Of a stretch of DNA of 64,000 nt, positions 46,606 through 55,101 are shown piece by piece. The notes beneath the pieces were generated by a model that was not told the DNA's origin, searched no databases, and saw nothing but the letters and a program-made list of their open reading frames with translations. Numbering within the stretch: position 1 is the stretch's first letter; the number at the start of each line of letters is the position of its first letter. The DNA comes from Mixta gaviniae (lineage in GTDB: Bacteria > Pseudomonadota > Gammaproteobacteria > Enterobacterales > Enterobacteriaceae). The stretch lies in NCBI RefSeq assembly GCF_002953195.1, contig NZ_CP026377.1:2728001-2792000 (forward strand). The letters are read 5' to 3'. The translations under genes and the position numbers were made by a program.

Positions 46606-46830
46606 GCACGCTTGCGCCAGCAAGGGGCGTTAAGGGTACGTTAGTGAGTCACAGTGGTGCTAACGGGCTTTATCAGCGGCGTTGCTATGTGCGTTTCCGT
46701 TAGCGAATGACCCAAGGGCTTTTGTCAGCGTCATTGATCTGTGCGTTTCCATCAGCAAATGGCGCTGATGGGCCTGGGCCAGGCGCGTTTCCGTTAGCCA
46801 ATGGCTCTGGAGGGGGATGTCATAAGCAGG
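46606..46830. repeat. Degenerate repeats after yodD
   Basis: The motif GTGCGTTTCCGTTAGCGAAT recurs as GTGCGTTTCCATCAGCAAAT and GCGCGTTTCCGTTAGCCAAT at about 60-base intervals (near 46688, 46741 and 46786). Looks like a decayed tandem array; no coding frame. Confidence 0.55.
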
Positions 46831-46870
46831 CACTTTCACATTTTTCCGGACGCGCGTCAGAGCGGGCATA

Positions 46871-46937
46871 AAAAAATCCCGACCTGGTTGGGCCGGGATG
46901 ACAGAGTCGTCAATGAAATTCGTTACACCAGGAAATT
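46871..46937 (-). ncRNA. dsrA: DsrA small regulatory RNA
   Basis: On the minus strand AATTTCCTGGTGTAACGAAT is followed by TTCATTGACGACTCTG and the terminator ATCCCGGCC-CAACCA-GGTCGGGAT plus T run. E. coli DsrA has ATTTCCTGGTGTAACGAATTT and a terminator ATCCCGACC...GGTCGGGAT, in the same place between yodD and yedP. The conserved stretch is the one that opens the rpoS leader and pairs with hns mRNA. A TATAAG -10 lies at 46939-46944. The middle part is shorter than in E. coli. Hfq-dependent activator of sigma S translation, thus relieving H-NS repression of rcsA. Confidence 0.85.
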
Positions 46938-46944
46938 CCTTATA

Positions 46945-47234
46945 ACGGCGACAGAGTACGTTAATTATTCCTTAAGATAAATCTCATTCACCCGGTATAA
47001 CGCCTTTTATTTAACCGATATTGCCCATGCTGCGCTGGAAAAGCAGAGATTTTTCACTTTATTAGACGCGCACCCCATCCTGATCCGGCGCTTAACAAAT
47101 CGCCTGATTTCCAGACTATTCTGAGCGAGTTCGCCACCTCCTGGTTACCCCGCCGCCCGTCAGAGTTAACAACTCTCGTTATACTTAGGCAGAGTCGCTA
47201 CCGTATCGGACGCCGTTACTATGAGGACTTTGGC
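46945..47234. other. Control region before yedP
   Basis: About 290 bases between the divergent dsrA and yedP. No ORF or RNA beyond the dsrA promoter is recognisable. Confidence 0.4.
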
Positions 47235-48041
47235 ATGCCGAATTTGCAAGATCCCTTAATGATCGTCACTGACCTCGACGGGTCGCTGTTAGATCACCAT
47301 ACCTACAGCTGGCAGCCGGCGGAGCCGTGGTTAACACGGCTGCGCGAGGCGCATATTCCGCTGGTGATTTGTACCAGCAAAACCTCAGCGGAGATCATTC
47401 CGCTGCAGCAGCAGCTTGGTTTTCCCGGCGCACCCTTTATCGCCGAGAACGGCGCGCTGGTGCAGCTTGAAAATGCGCAGGGTGAAATGGTGCGTCACCA
47501 CGCCGGCAAAGACTACAGCGAAATTTGCCACTGTCTGCGCCGTCTGCAGCAGCAGCACCATTTCCGCTTTACCGGCTTTATCGATTTTACTGAAAAAGAG
47601 CTGGCGGATATCACCGGCCTGCCGCCCGCCGGCGCCGCGCTGGCGCGCATGCGCGAGGCGTCGGAAACCCTGGTATGGCGCGACAGCGATGAGCAGCTTG
47701 CCCTGTTCCGCCAGGCGCTGGAGCAGGAATCACTGATGCTAGTGCAGGGCGGCCGCTTCTGGCACGTAATGCCGAAAGGCAGCGGTAAAGGCGAAGCGCT
47801 GCGCTGGCTGCTGCAGAATATGACCACCTCAGGAGGGAAGCGCTTTATTACCGTCGGGCTGGGCGACGGCCCTAACGACGCGCCGATGCTGGACAGCGTC
47901 GATTACGCCGTAGTGATCAAGGGATACAGCAAGAACCCGGTGGAGCTGACGCGCCAGGATGAGCGTCACGTCTATCAAACCATGGAATATGGCCCCGCTG
48001 GCTGGTGCGAAGGCCTCGACTATTTTATCTCACAGGAATGA
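47235..48041 (+). CDS. yedP: Mannosyl/glucosyl-3-phosphoglycerate phosphatase (YedP)
   Basis: HAD-superfamily phosphatase (MpgP family) that removes phosphate from glycosyl-3-phosphoglycerate to give the compatible solute. 268 residues. Motif I IVTDLDGSLLDHHTY, motif II VICTSKTSAEI, motif III Lys in MPKGSGKGEALRWLL, motif IV GLGDGPNDAPML. Ends 44 bases before a synthase-like glycosyltransferase gene, which E. coli lacks here, so the pair can complete the pathway. Confidence 0.93.
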   Translation: MPNLQDPLMIVTDLDGSLLDHHTYSWQPAEPWLTRLREAHIPLVICTSKTSAEIIPLQQQLGFPGAPFIAENGALVQLENAQGEMVRHHAGKDYSEICHCLRRLQQQHHFRFTGFIDFTEKELADITGLPPAGAALARMREASETLVWRDSDEQLALFRQALEQESLMLVQGGRFWHVMPKGSGKGEALRWLLQNMTTSGGKRFITVGLGDGPNDAPMLDSVDYAVVIKGYSKNPVELTRQDERHVYQTMEYGPAGWCEGLDYFISQE

Positions 48042-48085
48042 CTCAGGCGCGGCCGCAGGCCCGTTTGCTTGATGTGGAGCCAGAT

Positions 48086-49306
48086 ATGAGTGATTTTTTC
48101 CAGAACGGTGTCATAACGAATTTTCATAACCTGACCGGCCGCCCGACCGAGGCGCTGGAAAGTGAAATGGTGCAGTTTGCGCGTAAGCGCAAGATGGGAT
48201 TGATTCTGCCGTCGCTGTTTTCCGAGCTGGAAGGTCCGGCGCTGAGCCATATTGTCGATGAGCTGGCGAAGGTGCCCTACCTGGAGGAAATTGTTATCGG
48301 GCTCGATCGCGCCGATCGCGATCAGTTTCTTTTCGCACGCGATTTCTTTTCGCGCCTGCCGCAGCGCCACCGCATTTTGTGGAACGACGGACCACGCCTG
48401 AAGGCGTTGGATGCGGAGCTGGATAAAGAGGGGCTGTCGCCAACCCAGCCGGGCAAAGGCCGCAACGTCTGGTTCTGCACCGGCTACACGCTCGCCTCCG
48501 ATCGCAGCAGCTGCGTTGCGCTGCACGACTGCGATATCGTTACCTATGAGCGCGGCATGCTGGCGCGCCTGCTCTACCCGCTGGCGAACCCGGCGTTTGA
48601 GTATGAGTTCTGCAAAGGCTTCTATGCCCGCGTGGCGAACAACAAGCTCAACGGCCGCGTCGGCCGCCTGCTGGTGGGGCCGCTGCTGCGCTCGCTGCAG
48701 CAGGTCTATGGCCATTCAGACTATCTCGACTACCTGACCAGCTTCCGCTATCCGCTCTCGGGCGAATTTGCCATGCGCACCCATGTGCTGAACGGCATTA
48801 AAATCCCCGGCGACTGGGGACTGGAAATCGGCGTGCTGTCAGAAATTTACCGCAACTACACCACGCGGCAGACCTGCCAGGTGGAGATCGCCCACAACTA
48901 CGATCACAAACATCAGCCGCTATCAGAAGAGGATGGCACCGGCGGCCTGCGCCGCATGAGTAACGATATCGTGCAGTCGCTGATGCGCAAGCTGGCGACC
49001 ATGGGCGTAAACCTGACCAGCGATTCGTTCCGCGTGCTGAAAGCGACCTACTACCGCAACGCGCTCGATATGATGGAGATTTACAGCCACGAAGCGAGTA
49101 TGAACGGGCTGCATTTCGATCAGCACAGCGAAGAGGCGGCGGTCGAGATGTTTACCCAGGCGATCCTCGACGCCGGACAGGCGTTTATGGAAAGACCTAA
49201 CGACAAACCCTTTATCCCCAGCTGGAGCCGCGTCCAGTCCGCTTTCCCCGATATTTTGCAGCGTATCTATCAGGCGGTGGAAGAGGATAACCAAGGCAAC
49301 GTCTAA
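48086..49306 (+). CDS. Glucosyl-3-phosphoglycerate synthase-like glycosyltransferase
   Basis: 406 residues from ATG 48086 with TGGAG before it. Lacks membrane helices. A GT-A-like core carries the nucleotide and metal site ALHDCDIVTYERGML (DxD as DCD) and PLSGEFAMRTHVLN, GDWGLEIGVLSEIYRNY, ending with the VEIAHNYDHKHQPLS loop; these fit GT81-type glucosyl-3-phosphoglycerate synthases. With YedP just upstream it should make glucosylglycerate from an NDP-sugar and 3-phosphoglycerate, an osmolyte and nitrogen-stress solute. Sugar specificity (Glc or Man) cannot be decided by eye. Overlaps the end of dgcQ by four bases tail to tail. Confidence 0.8.
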   Translation: MSDFFQNGVITNFHNLTGRPTEALESEMVQFARKRKMGLILPSLFSELEGPALSHIVDELAKVPYLEEIVIGLDRADRDQFLFARDFFSRLPQRHRILWNDGPRLKALDAELDKEGLSPTQPGKGRNVWFCTGYTLASDRSSCVALHDCDIVTYERGMLARLLYPLANPAFEYEFCKGFYARVANNKLNGRVGRLLVGPLLRSLQQVYGHSDYLDYLTSFRYPLSGEFAMRTHVLNGIKIPGDWGLEIGVLSEIYRNYTTRQTCQVEIAHNYDHKHQPLSEEDGTGGLRRMSNDIVQSLMRKLATMGVNLTSDSFRVLKATYYRNALDMMEIYSHEASMNGLHFDQHSEEAAVEMFTQAILDAGQAFMERPNDKPFIPSWSRVQSAFPDILQRIYQAVEEDNQGNV

Positions 49307-50997
49307 CCCTGCCAGCAGACGCGGTTGCGGCCGCCCTGCTTCGCCAGATAAAGCCTGCGGTCGGCTGCCGATTGCAGGCTTTCAATCGTCCAGGTTCCCT
49401 GTTCGCTACTGCTGGCGACGCCGAACGATGCGGTGATCTGCAAAGTCAGCCGGTCGTCGATAGCGACCTTTTCCGCCGCCAGCGCTGCCCGTATCCGCTC
49501 CGCCACGCCGCACGCATCTTCATGCCCGGTCTCCGGCAGCAGCAGGCAAAACTCTTCGCCGCCGATGCGCCCGCAGAGATCGCTTTCCCGCAGCTGCTGT
49601 TCAATAATTCGCGCCGTGTGCCTGAGCGCCTGATCCCCGGCGTGATGGCCCCAGCTGTCGTTCACCCGTTTAAAATAGTCGATATCGAGCTGGATCAGCG
49701 CCAGCGGCTGCTGATGCCGCTCGCACAGCGCGCTAAGCGGACGCGCTCGTTCGAAAAAGGCGCCGCGGTTGAGTAGCTGCGTCAGCGGATCGTGACTGGC
49801 GCGCTGATAGAGCTGATGCTGCAGCCCCAGGAGCCGATCGATCAGACGATGAATGGTATACCAGGCAACCAGCAGCAGCAGGGTAAAGAGCAGCCAGGTG
49901 AACAGCAGCACCAGCGAAACACGCCCTACCTCCCCCTGAATGCTCTCTTTCCAGGTCTGAATGCTAAGCAGTACGCCGTCGAAATCGTTCATGCGCCGCC
50001 AGCTGACAAAGCGCGCGCCCAGGCGCAGCTGCCCTTTATCAGCCCTGGCCGTCTGCTGACGCAGCAGCTCCCTCTCCTGCACGCTCAGATCATGCCCCTG
50101 CTTATAGGGAAAATTATCCGAGGCGGCCAGCGTATTCATGGCGCGGTCAAGCAGCAGAACGGCGCCCTGCCGGCCCGACGGCAACGCCTGTTGCAGGTAG
50201 GCGTGAACGCGATCGCTGGCGAAATCCATCGCCAGCACGCCGTACCAGTAATCCTCGCCGTCGACCGGCACGCTGACGGTCACCATGGCGCCTTCGTTCA
50301 GGCCACCCTGATAGACCTGGGTCCAGCGCAGCCGGCGCAGCGGATTGCTTTCGGGGGTCATCTCCGTGAAGTAGCTGCGCTGCGCCATAATGCGGTAGTT
50401 GTCCAGCGCCTGCTGGTTGCTGCTGGGTGGAAAAGAGCTAACGAAAAACCCGGCGCGTGAGAGATACCAAAGCCGCCGCTCAAAATCTTTTTCCGGTTCG
50501 GTAAACTGCAAAATAAAGCTGAACTCCAGCGCCGCGCCGACTTCTTTCTGCAGGCGCGCCCAGTCGCTGCGGTCGAGCAGCCCGTAAGCGCTCAGCTCGT
50601 GATCGGAAATGCCGCTCAGCGGCATATTACGTTGTGTATTGACGTTCAGGCTCCAGCTCGTCTTGCGACGCAGCTGGCTAAACAGCCGGATGGCGCGGCG
50701 GCTGTTGTCGGACTCCAGCGGATTGACCAGCGCATACTGCAGGATGCGGCGATAGAACAGCATCTTATCGAGGCTGGACTGAAACTGCCGCTCCAGATTA
50801 TTGGCGATGGCGGAAACTCTCCCCTGACGCTCGGCTTCATAGGTTCTTTTCAATACCACCGCCTCGCGCCAGGTCAGGGCGGAAGAGAAAAGCAGCACGA
50901 CAATAAAGCAAACATGAACGATAGCGTGCGGGTGCCGGTCCGATCCCCGACGGCGAAGCAACGCATGATTCAACACGCTCGGTACTCCTGATTGCAC
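49303..50997 (-). CDS. dgcQ: Diguanylate cyclase DgcQ (YedQ)
   Basis: Membrane enzyme making cyclic di-GMP. 564 residues, the size of E. coli YedQ. N-terminal helix (IVHVCFIVVLLFSSALTWREAV), periplasmic sensor (CHASE7-like) with SVPVDGEDYWYGVLAMDFAS, second helix (VSLVLLFTWLLFTLLLLVAWY), and a C-terminal GGDEF domain. The active site reads GGEEF (RIGGEEFCLLLP) and is catalytically competent by family experience. The inhibitory I-site RESD lies five residues before it. Opposes motility and favours matrix production. Confidence 0.95.
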   Translation of the reverse strand: MQSGVPSVLNHALLRRRGSDRHPHAIVHVCFIVVLLFSSALTWREAVVLKRTYEAERQGRVSAIANNLERQFQSSLDKMLFYRRILQYALVNPLESDNSRRAIRLFSQLRRKTSWSLNVNTQRNMPLSGISDHELSAYGLLDRSDWARLQKEVGAALEFSFILQFTEPEKDFERRLWYLSRAGFFVSSFPPSSNQQALDNYRIMAQRSYFTEMTPESNPLRRLRWTQVYQGGLNEGAMVTVSVPVDGEDYWYGVLAMDFASDRVHAYLQQALPSGRQGAVLLLDRAMNTLAASDNFPYKQGHDLSVQERELLRQQTARADKGQLRLGARFVSWRRMNDFDGVLLSIQTWKESIQGEVGRVSLVLLFTWLLFTLLLLVAWYTIHRLIDRLLGLQHQLYQRASHDPLTQLLNRGAFFERARPLSALCERHQQPLALIQLDIDYFKRVNDSWGHHAGDQALRHTARIIEQQLRESDLCGRIGGEEFCLLLPETGHEDACGVAERIRAALAAEKVAIDDRLTLQITASFGVASSSEQGTWTIESLQSAADRRLYLAKQGGRNRVCWQG

Positions 50998-51060
50998 TCA
51001 GATTAGTAGCAGTGTAGCCAGAAACCCGCCGGCAAGGCGGGCCGGCAGATAATGCGCCCG

Positions 51061-51339
51061 CTACTCTTTTGGGCGGCCCTGCGCGGGCGGTTTGGCTTCC
51101 AGACGGCGCAGCTTGTTCCACGCCCGCCGAATGCCGCGCGGCGCCATCTGGCTGGCGTAGCGTTCGAAAATGGCGGTGCGGCGGCGCTGCTCTCTGCGGT
51201 TGTCATACCACATCATGCCGCCGCGCAGTATAGCGAAGGCCACGCCCAGCAGGTACCCCCACTCTTGTAGAGTGAGGCGGGTCAAATAGCCTTTCGCGAG
51301 GCCGGATAACAGCAACAACAGGTTCATTACGATGTCCAT
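51061..51339 (-). CDS. Holin-like small membrane protein
   Basis: 92 residues from ATG 51339, where TGGGAGAAGG gives a ribosome site (a longer frame starts at 51372). The N-terminal hydrophobic part (MDIVMNLLLLLSGLAKGYLT, then LTLQEWGYLLGVAFAILRGG) ends in a very basic tail (WYDNRREQRRR...). A helix beginning LT..EW and followed by WYxxRREQR resembles phage holins of the class with two or three short helices. No endolysin is nearby. It lies directly downstream of a phage-type repressor gene on the same strand and has a repressor-like dyad just upstream. Confidence 0.55.
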   Translation of the reverse strand: MDIVMNLLLLLSGLAKGYLTRLTLQEWGYLLGVAFAILRGGMMWYDNRREQRRRTAIFERYASQMAPRGIRRAWNKLRRLEAKPPAQGRPKE

Positions 51340-51375
51340 CCCCTTCTCCCAACGATAAAAAGGATGAATCAATAA

Positions 51376-51390
51376 TGAACCATTGGTACA
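51376..51390. promoter_or_regulatory. Possible operator upstream of the holin-like gene
   Basis: TGAACCATTGGTACA is an imperfect dyad (TGNACC-N3-GGTNCA). Nearly the same sequence recurs upstream of the adjacent repressor gene (52162-52176), and its half-site TGAACC is doubled at 52110-52125. It sits 37 bases before the ATG at 51339, suited to block transcription. Confidence 0.5.
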
Positions 51391-51432
51391 TAAATAACAA
51401 GAACAATTAGTTCATTTTGTTAATGGGATCGC

Positions 51433-52110
51433 TTAACCTAAATTTTCCCATTTGGCTTCCACCACAACGCCGATGATGCGGCAGTCATCGTGGATTTCCT
51501 GCATTTTATATTCAGGATTTAACGGCTTAAGGTATTTGCGCCCGCCATCTTCGATATAGCGCTTAAAGGTTGCCTCGTTGGCATTAATCAGGCGGGCAAC
51601 CACCAGCTTTCCTGATGTGGCGGGGATATCGGGATCGACCAGAATCATCATCCCTTCCGGAATGCTCAGCCCGACGGGCGAGGTCATCGAATCACCTTTG
51701 ACCTCCAGCCAGAAGCTGTTTTCGCTGACATGGCGCGTGGTGGCGGGCCAGCGATCGATCTCGGCGCGCGACCAGGGTTCGACCGCCTCGCTCCAAAGCC
51801 CGGCGCTCACCCAGCTAATCAGCGGATAGCAGTGCGTGGCGGGCGCCTGGTTGACGCTGCGTACGTTGTTATCCAGCCGGGTCGAACCGAGCTGCAGCCA
51901 CTCGCGGCTGACGTCAAGATAGTCGGCCAGCGCCTGAATTTTGCCGTCGCGCGGCAGTGCTTCGCCATTGAGCCATTTGCCCACCGCGCGCGGCGTGACC
52001 GCCAGCGCCCGCGCCAGCGCGACGCCGCGGCCGTGCGCCTCCAGCCCTTTACGATTGCAGGCTTCGATAAGCCTGGCGGAAAACGCCTGACGAGAGGTTT
52101 CTTCTGACAT
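51433..52110 (-). CDS. CI-type repressor with S24 autoprotease domain
   Basis: 225 residues. The N-terminal helix-turn-helix (GVALARALAVTPRAVGKWLN GEALPRDGKI) is of the phage repressor type. A linker contains the self-cleavage Ala-Gly (WVSAGLWSE), and the C-terminal LexA-like domain has the nucleophile Ser in GDSMTSP and the general-base Lys in EATFKRY. All parts needed for RecA-stimulated self-cleavage are present. No other phage structural gene surrounds it; the neighbours are ordinary chromosome genes and one holin-like gene. Dyads overlapping its own start suggest autorepression. Confidence 0.88.
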   Translation of the reverse strand: MSEETSRQAFSARLIEACNRKGLEAHGRGVALARALAVTPRAVGKWLNGEALPRDGKIQALADYLDVSREWLQLGSTRLDNNVRSVNQAPATHCYPLISWVSAGLWSEAVEPWSRAEIDRWPATTRHVSENSFWLEVKGDSMTSPVGLSIPEGMMILVDPDIPATSGKLVVARLINANEATFKRYIEDGGRKYLKPLNPEYKMQEIHDDCRIIGVVVEAKWENLG

Positions 52111-52125
52111 GGTTCACCTGGTTCA
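52110..52125. promoter_or_regulatory. Possible repressor operator at the repressor start
   Basis: TGGTTCACCTGGTTCA: two direct GGTTCA half-sites ten bases apart, overlapping the ribosome site and ATG of the repressor gene. The half-site is the reverse complement of TGAACC in the other two candidate operators. Confidence 0.45.
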
Positions 52126-52161
52126 TCTGTTACGCGCCAAAAAGGCGCAAAAAAGGAAATA

Positions 52162-52176
52162 ATGAACCAAATGTAC
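52162..52176. promoter_or_regulatory. Possible repressor operator in its own promoter
   Basis: TGAACCAAATGTACA, 12 of 15 identical to the dyad at 51376-51390, placed 52 bases upstream of the repressor start. Confidence 0.45.
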
Positions 52177-52222
52177 AAAATCGATACCCGCCAGTCAATA
52201 CCGGCGGGTGCGGGAGAGGAAG

Positions 52223-52402
52223 TTAGCTGGCGAGCTGGCGGTCGAGAGCGACCGGGGAAAGTTCATCTTCGCGGAACGCTTCACGACGCACGCTGTAGCC
52301 GTCGTACCAGCGACACTCCACCATTCCGCTGGCGATGCCGGTGACGATCATGGTTTGACCACCCTCGATATGCTTCACTTCATCGCTGACGCTGATAAAC
52401 AT
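52223..52402 (-). CDS. yodC: YodC family protein
   Basis: 59 residues from ATG 52402, with AGGAGG upstream. MFISVSDEVKHIEGGQTMIV TGIASGMVECRWYDGYSVRR EAFREDELSP agrees with E. coli YodC, which also lies next to yedI. A short soluble beta-type domain (DUF2158 pattern GG..M.V). Function unknown. Confidence 0.88.
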   Translation of the reverse strand: MFISVSDEVKHIEGGQTMIVTGIASGMVECRWYDGYSVRREAFREDELSPVALDRQLAS

Positions 52403-52594
52403 AATGCGGCCTCCTGAGTTAGGTTAAAAAGCACTCATTATGTATAGCAGGCAGCACCTGAATTTTCCTGCGCGACAGATAAAAAGCCGGAGCTGACACG
52501 CAACAGCCAGTGAAAAATAAGGAAAATAAACAAAGCCTGTAAAAATTGACGCAGCGGTTTAACGACATAGCCCCCTGAAAAGCAGGCATAAAAA

Positions 52595-52614
52595 AAACGG
52601 ACCTGAGTCCGTTT
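52595..52614 (-). terminator. Terminator downstream of the 43-residue gene
   Basis: AAACGGAC / GTCCGTTT stem with a CTGA loop, with A and T runs on both sides. 46 bases past the stop at 52660. Confidence 0.85.
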
Positions 52615-52659
52615 TTGCCATTTTGACCACCGCGGTCGCCCGCGGCGTACGGCCGAAAA

Positions 52660-52791
52660 TCAGATTTTGCAGCCTTCGCAGTCCGCTTCGTCATCCATCA
52701 GCTCGGGCAGTTCGCTCGCTTTCTTTTCCGCGTTGGCCTGCGCCTCTTCCAGCTGGGCGTCAATATCAAATTCAAACATATCGTCGTTCAT
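52660..52791 (-). CDS. 43-residue acidic protein with C-terminal CxxC
   Basis: MNDDMFEFDIDAQLEEAQAN AEKKASELPELMDDEADCEG CKI. Begins at ATG 52791 with GGGAGC about six bases upstream and is followed by a strong terminator. Acidic helix with a final CEGC, which could bind a metal or form a disulfide. No family known to me. Confidence 0.65.
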   Translation of the reverse strand: MNDDMFEFDIDAQLEEAQANAEKKASELPELMDDEADCEGCKI

Positions 52792-52831
52792 GGCATGCTC
52801 CCGTTAATCAACTTTCGCCGCTCTTTATACC

Positions 52832-53734
52832 TTAAGCGCGCAGCTTCGCAATCAGATTTACCACCAACAGCACGATCGACCCAATGATAAAGCCGATCAC
52901 CAGGTTGGCGCCGTTTTCCAGCAGCGTAGCGATAAAGCCGGCGAAACCGGCGCTAAAATGGGTGATGGCGTGATGCAGTGCCGGAATGCCATGCACCACA
53001 ATGCCGCCGCCCACCAGAAACATCGCCAGCGTGCCGACCACCGACAGGATCTTCATCAACCAGGGCGCCGCCACCAACAGCACTTTGCCGATGCCGCGCG
53101 CCACGGCGGATGCTTTCTCGCTCAGCCAGTAGCCCAGGTCATCCAGCTTAACGATACCCGCCACAATGCCGTAAACGCCGATGGTTACCAGAATGGCGAT
53201 GCCGGCCAGAATAATCACCTGGTTCAGCAGCGGCGCGTCGGAGACGATGCCGAGCGTGATAGCAACAATCTCCGCCGACAGAATAAAATCGGTGCGCACC
53301 GCGCCTTTGATTTTCTTCTTCTCGTAGCCGACCGGATCTTGCTCCACCAGCTTCTTCAGCCGCAGCTGACGCGCCTCCGGCGATTCGGCGTTTTTATCGT
53401 GATGCAGGCTGTGCATCACCTTCTCCACGCCCTCATAGCAGAGATAGGCGCCGCCCAGCATCAGCAGCGGCGTGATCGCCCAGGGGGCGAAAGCGCTGAT
53501 CACCAGCGCCAGCGGCACCAGAATCAGCTTATTTAAAAACGACCCTTTCGCAACGCCCCAGACAACCGGCAGTTCGCGGTTGGCCTTTACGCCGGTGACC
53601 TGCTGCGCATTCAGCGACAGATCGTCGCCCAATACGCCGGCGGTTTTCTTTGCAGCGACCTTGCCCATGACAGAAATGTCATCCAGCAATGTCGCGATAT
53701 CATCAAGCAATGTCAGTAAGCTACTTCCAGCCAA
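52832..53734 (-). CDS. yedI: YedI, DUF808 family inner-membrane protein
   Basis: 300 residues, [20 protein letters not shown] at the N-terminus and [40 protein letters not shown], the DUF808 signature. About seven membrane helices (for example [40 protein letters not shown], and the C-terminal [17 protein letters not shown]). E. coli YedI has 305 residues in the same order next to yodC and yedA. Function unknown. Confidence 0.95.
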   Translation of the reverse strand: MAGSSLLTLLDDIATLLDDISVMGKVAAKKTAGVLGDDLSLNAQQVTGVKANRELPVVWGVAKGSFLNKLILVPLALVISAFAPWAITPLLMLGGAYLCYEGVEKVMHSLHHDKNAESPEARQLRLKKLVEQDPVGYEKKKIKGAVRTDFILSAEIVAITLGIVSDAPLLNQVIILAGIAILVTIGVYGIVAGIVKLDDLGYWLSEKASAVARGIGKVLLVAAPWLMKILSVVGTLAMFLVGGGIVVHGIPALHHAITHFSAGFAGFIATLLENGANLVIGFIIGSIVLLVVNLIAKLRA

Positions 53735-53749
53735 GTTAAATTCCTTATT

Positions 53750-54019
53750 TTACAGTTCATCATGCTGACAACAGGGGCAAACCTGTATCTCGCTGACCGC
53801 CATATCGGCGATGCCTTCACAATCCCACTCAACCCGCACCGGCCCTTCCCCGGCGTGATGGTGCAGGTATTTACTGACCGCGCTTTCCGTCATGCCGGTG
53901 ATCACTTCTGTCGCCACCAGCGTTTCGCCAACATAGACCCGCGCCGTAGCGCGCGTGTTGACCATGCGCTCTCCCTGTAGCTTGTAGAGTCGCCGTACCG
54001 TCAGTTTAATGCTGGACAT
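53750..54019 (-). CDS. 89-residue hypothetical protein with CPCC end
   Basis: MSSIKLTVRRLYKLQGERMV NTRATARVYVGETLVATEVI, then WDCEGIADMAVSEIQVCPCC QHDEL. Beta-rich; the last CPCC with an earlier Cys could bind metal. 15 bases upstream of yedI on the same strand, so probably co-transcribed. Family not recognised. Confidence 0.65.
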   Translation of the reverse strand: MSSIKLTVRRLYKLQGERMVNTRATARVYVGETLVATEVITGMTESAVSKYLHHHAGEGPVRVEWDCEGIADMAVSEIQVCPCCQHDEL

Positions 54020-54181
54020 GCTCTCCCCCGGAGTGTTCAGGCTAAAACAGCGATCTAAGCAATTATGGTTCGCTTTGGCAAACTTTGCGCCGGATCACGC
54101 TGCGCCCCCGGCAAAAAAGCAGGTAATTTTGCCGGGTTCATGGCAGATTAAAAACCTTTTATTACAGATGGATTGGAAAAA

Positions 54182-55078
54182 ATGTCGCGTTCCGCTGCCT
54201 CGCCGCTGCCCTTAGCGCTGGCGCTGTTTACTTTATATATCGTCTGGGGCTCTACCTATTTCGCTATTCGGCTCGGCGTGGAAAGCTGGCCGCCGATGAT
54301 GCTGGCGGGGCTGCGCTTTTCGCTGGCCGGACTGATCCTGCTGGCGTTTCTGCGCTGGCGCGGTCAGCCGCTGCCGAACGCCCGCGCCGCGCTCAATGCG
54401 TGCCTGATTGGCCTGCTGCTGCTGGCGGTCGGCAACGGACTGGTGACGCTGGCGGAACATCAGCAGGTGCCGTCCGGGCTGGCGGCGGTAATGGTGGCGA
54501 CGGTGCCGCTGTTCGCCATGTGTTTCAGTCGGCTGTTCGGCATCCGCACGCGCAAAATCGAGTGGCTCGGCATTCTGGTCGGGCTGGCGGGCATTGTGCT
54601 GCTGAACAGCGGCGGCCATCTGGCGGGCAATCCACAGGGGGCGATTCTGGTGCTGATTGCGGCGCTCAGCTGGGCATTCGGCTCGGTGCTGGGGTCGCGC
54701 ATCGTGCTGCCGCAGGGGGCGATGGCGGGCGCGATAGAGATGCTGGCGGCGGGCGCGGCGCTGCTGTTGACCAGCGCGCTGAGCGGCGAGCGCCTGAGCG
54801 CGCTGCCCGATCTGCAGGGTTTTCTGGCGCTGAGCTATCTGATGCTGTTCGGCTCGATTATCGCCATCAACGCCTATATGTATCTGATCCGTAACGTCTC
54901 GCCGGCGATCGCTACCAGCTACGCCTATGTGAACCCGACGGTGGCGGTACTGCTTGGCACCTCGTTCGGCGGCGAAACGCTCTCGGCGCGCGAATGGCTG
55001 GCACTGGCGGTGATCATTTTCGCCGTGGTGCTGGTGACGCTGGGCAAGACGCTGTTCCCCGACCGCCGCGGCGTGTAA
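54182..55078 (+). CDS. yedA: EamA-family transporter YedA
   Basis: Drug/metabolite-type exporter of ten helices in two EamA repeats. 298 residues from ATG 54182; a TTG three codons earlier is also possible, and the ribosome site is weak. Matches E. coli YedA closely (LYIVWGSTYFAIRLGVESWP; EHQQVPSGLAAVMVATVPLF; NAYMYLIRNVSPAIATSYAY VNPTVAVLLG). Substrate unknown. Confidence 0.95.
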   Translation: MSRSAASPLPLALALFTLYIVWGSTYFAIRLGVESWPPMMLAGLRFSLAGLILLAFLRWRGQPLPNARAALNACLIGLLLLAVGNGLVTLAEHQQVPSGLAAVMVATVPLFAMCFSRLFGIRTRKIEWLGILVGLAGIVLLNSGGHLAGNPQGAILVLIAALSWAFGSVLGSRIVLPQGAMAGAIEMLAAGAALLLTSALSGERLSALPDLQGFLALSYLMLFGSIIAINAYMYLIRNVSPAIATSYAYVNPTVAVLLGTSFGGETLSAREWLALAVIIFAVVLVTLGKTLFPDRRGV

Positions 55079-55101
55079 CGCCCTGCCGGTTTTCAGCGCG
55101 G

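Noticed and set aside
49792..50460. 222-codon plus-strand ORF over dgcQ
   Set aside because: Shadow frame; dgcQ itself is collinear with E. coli YedQ over its full length.
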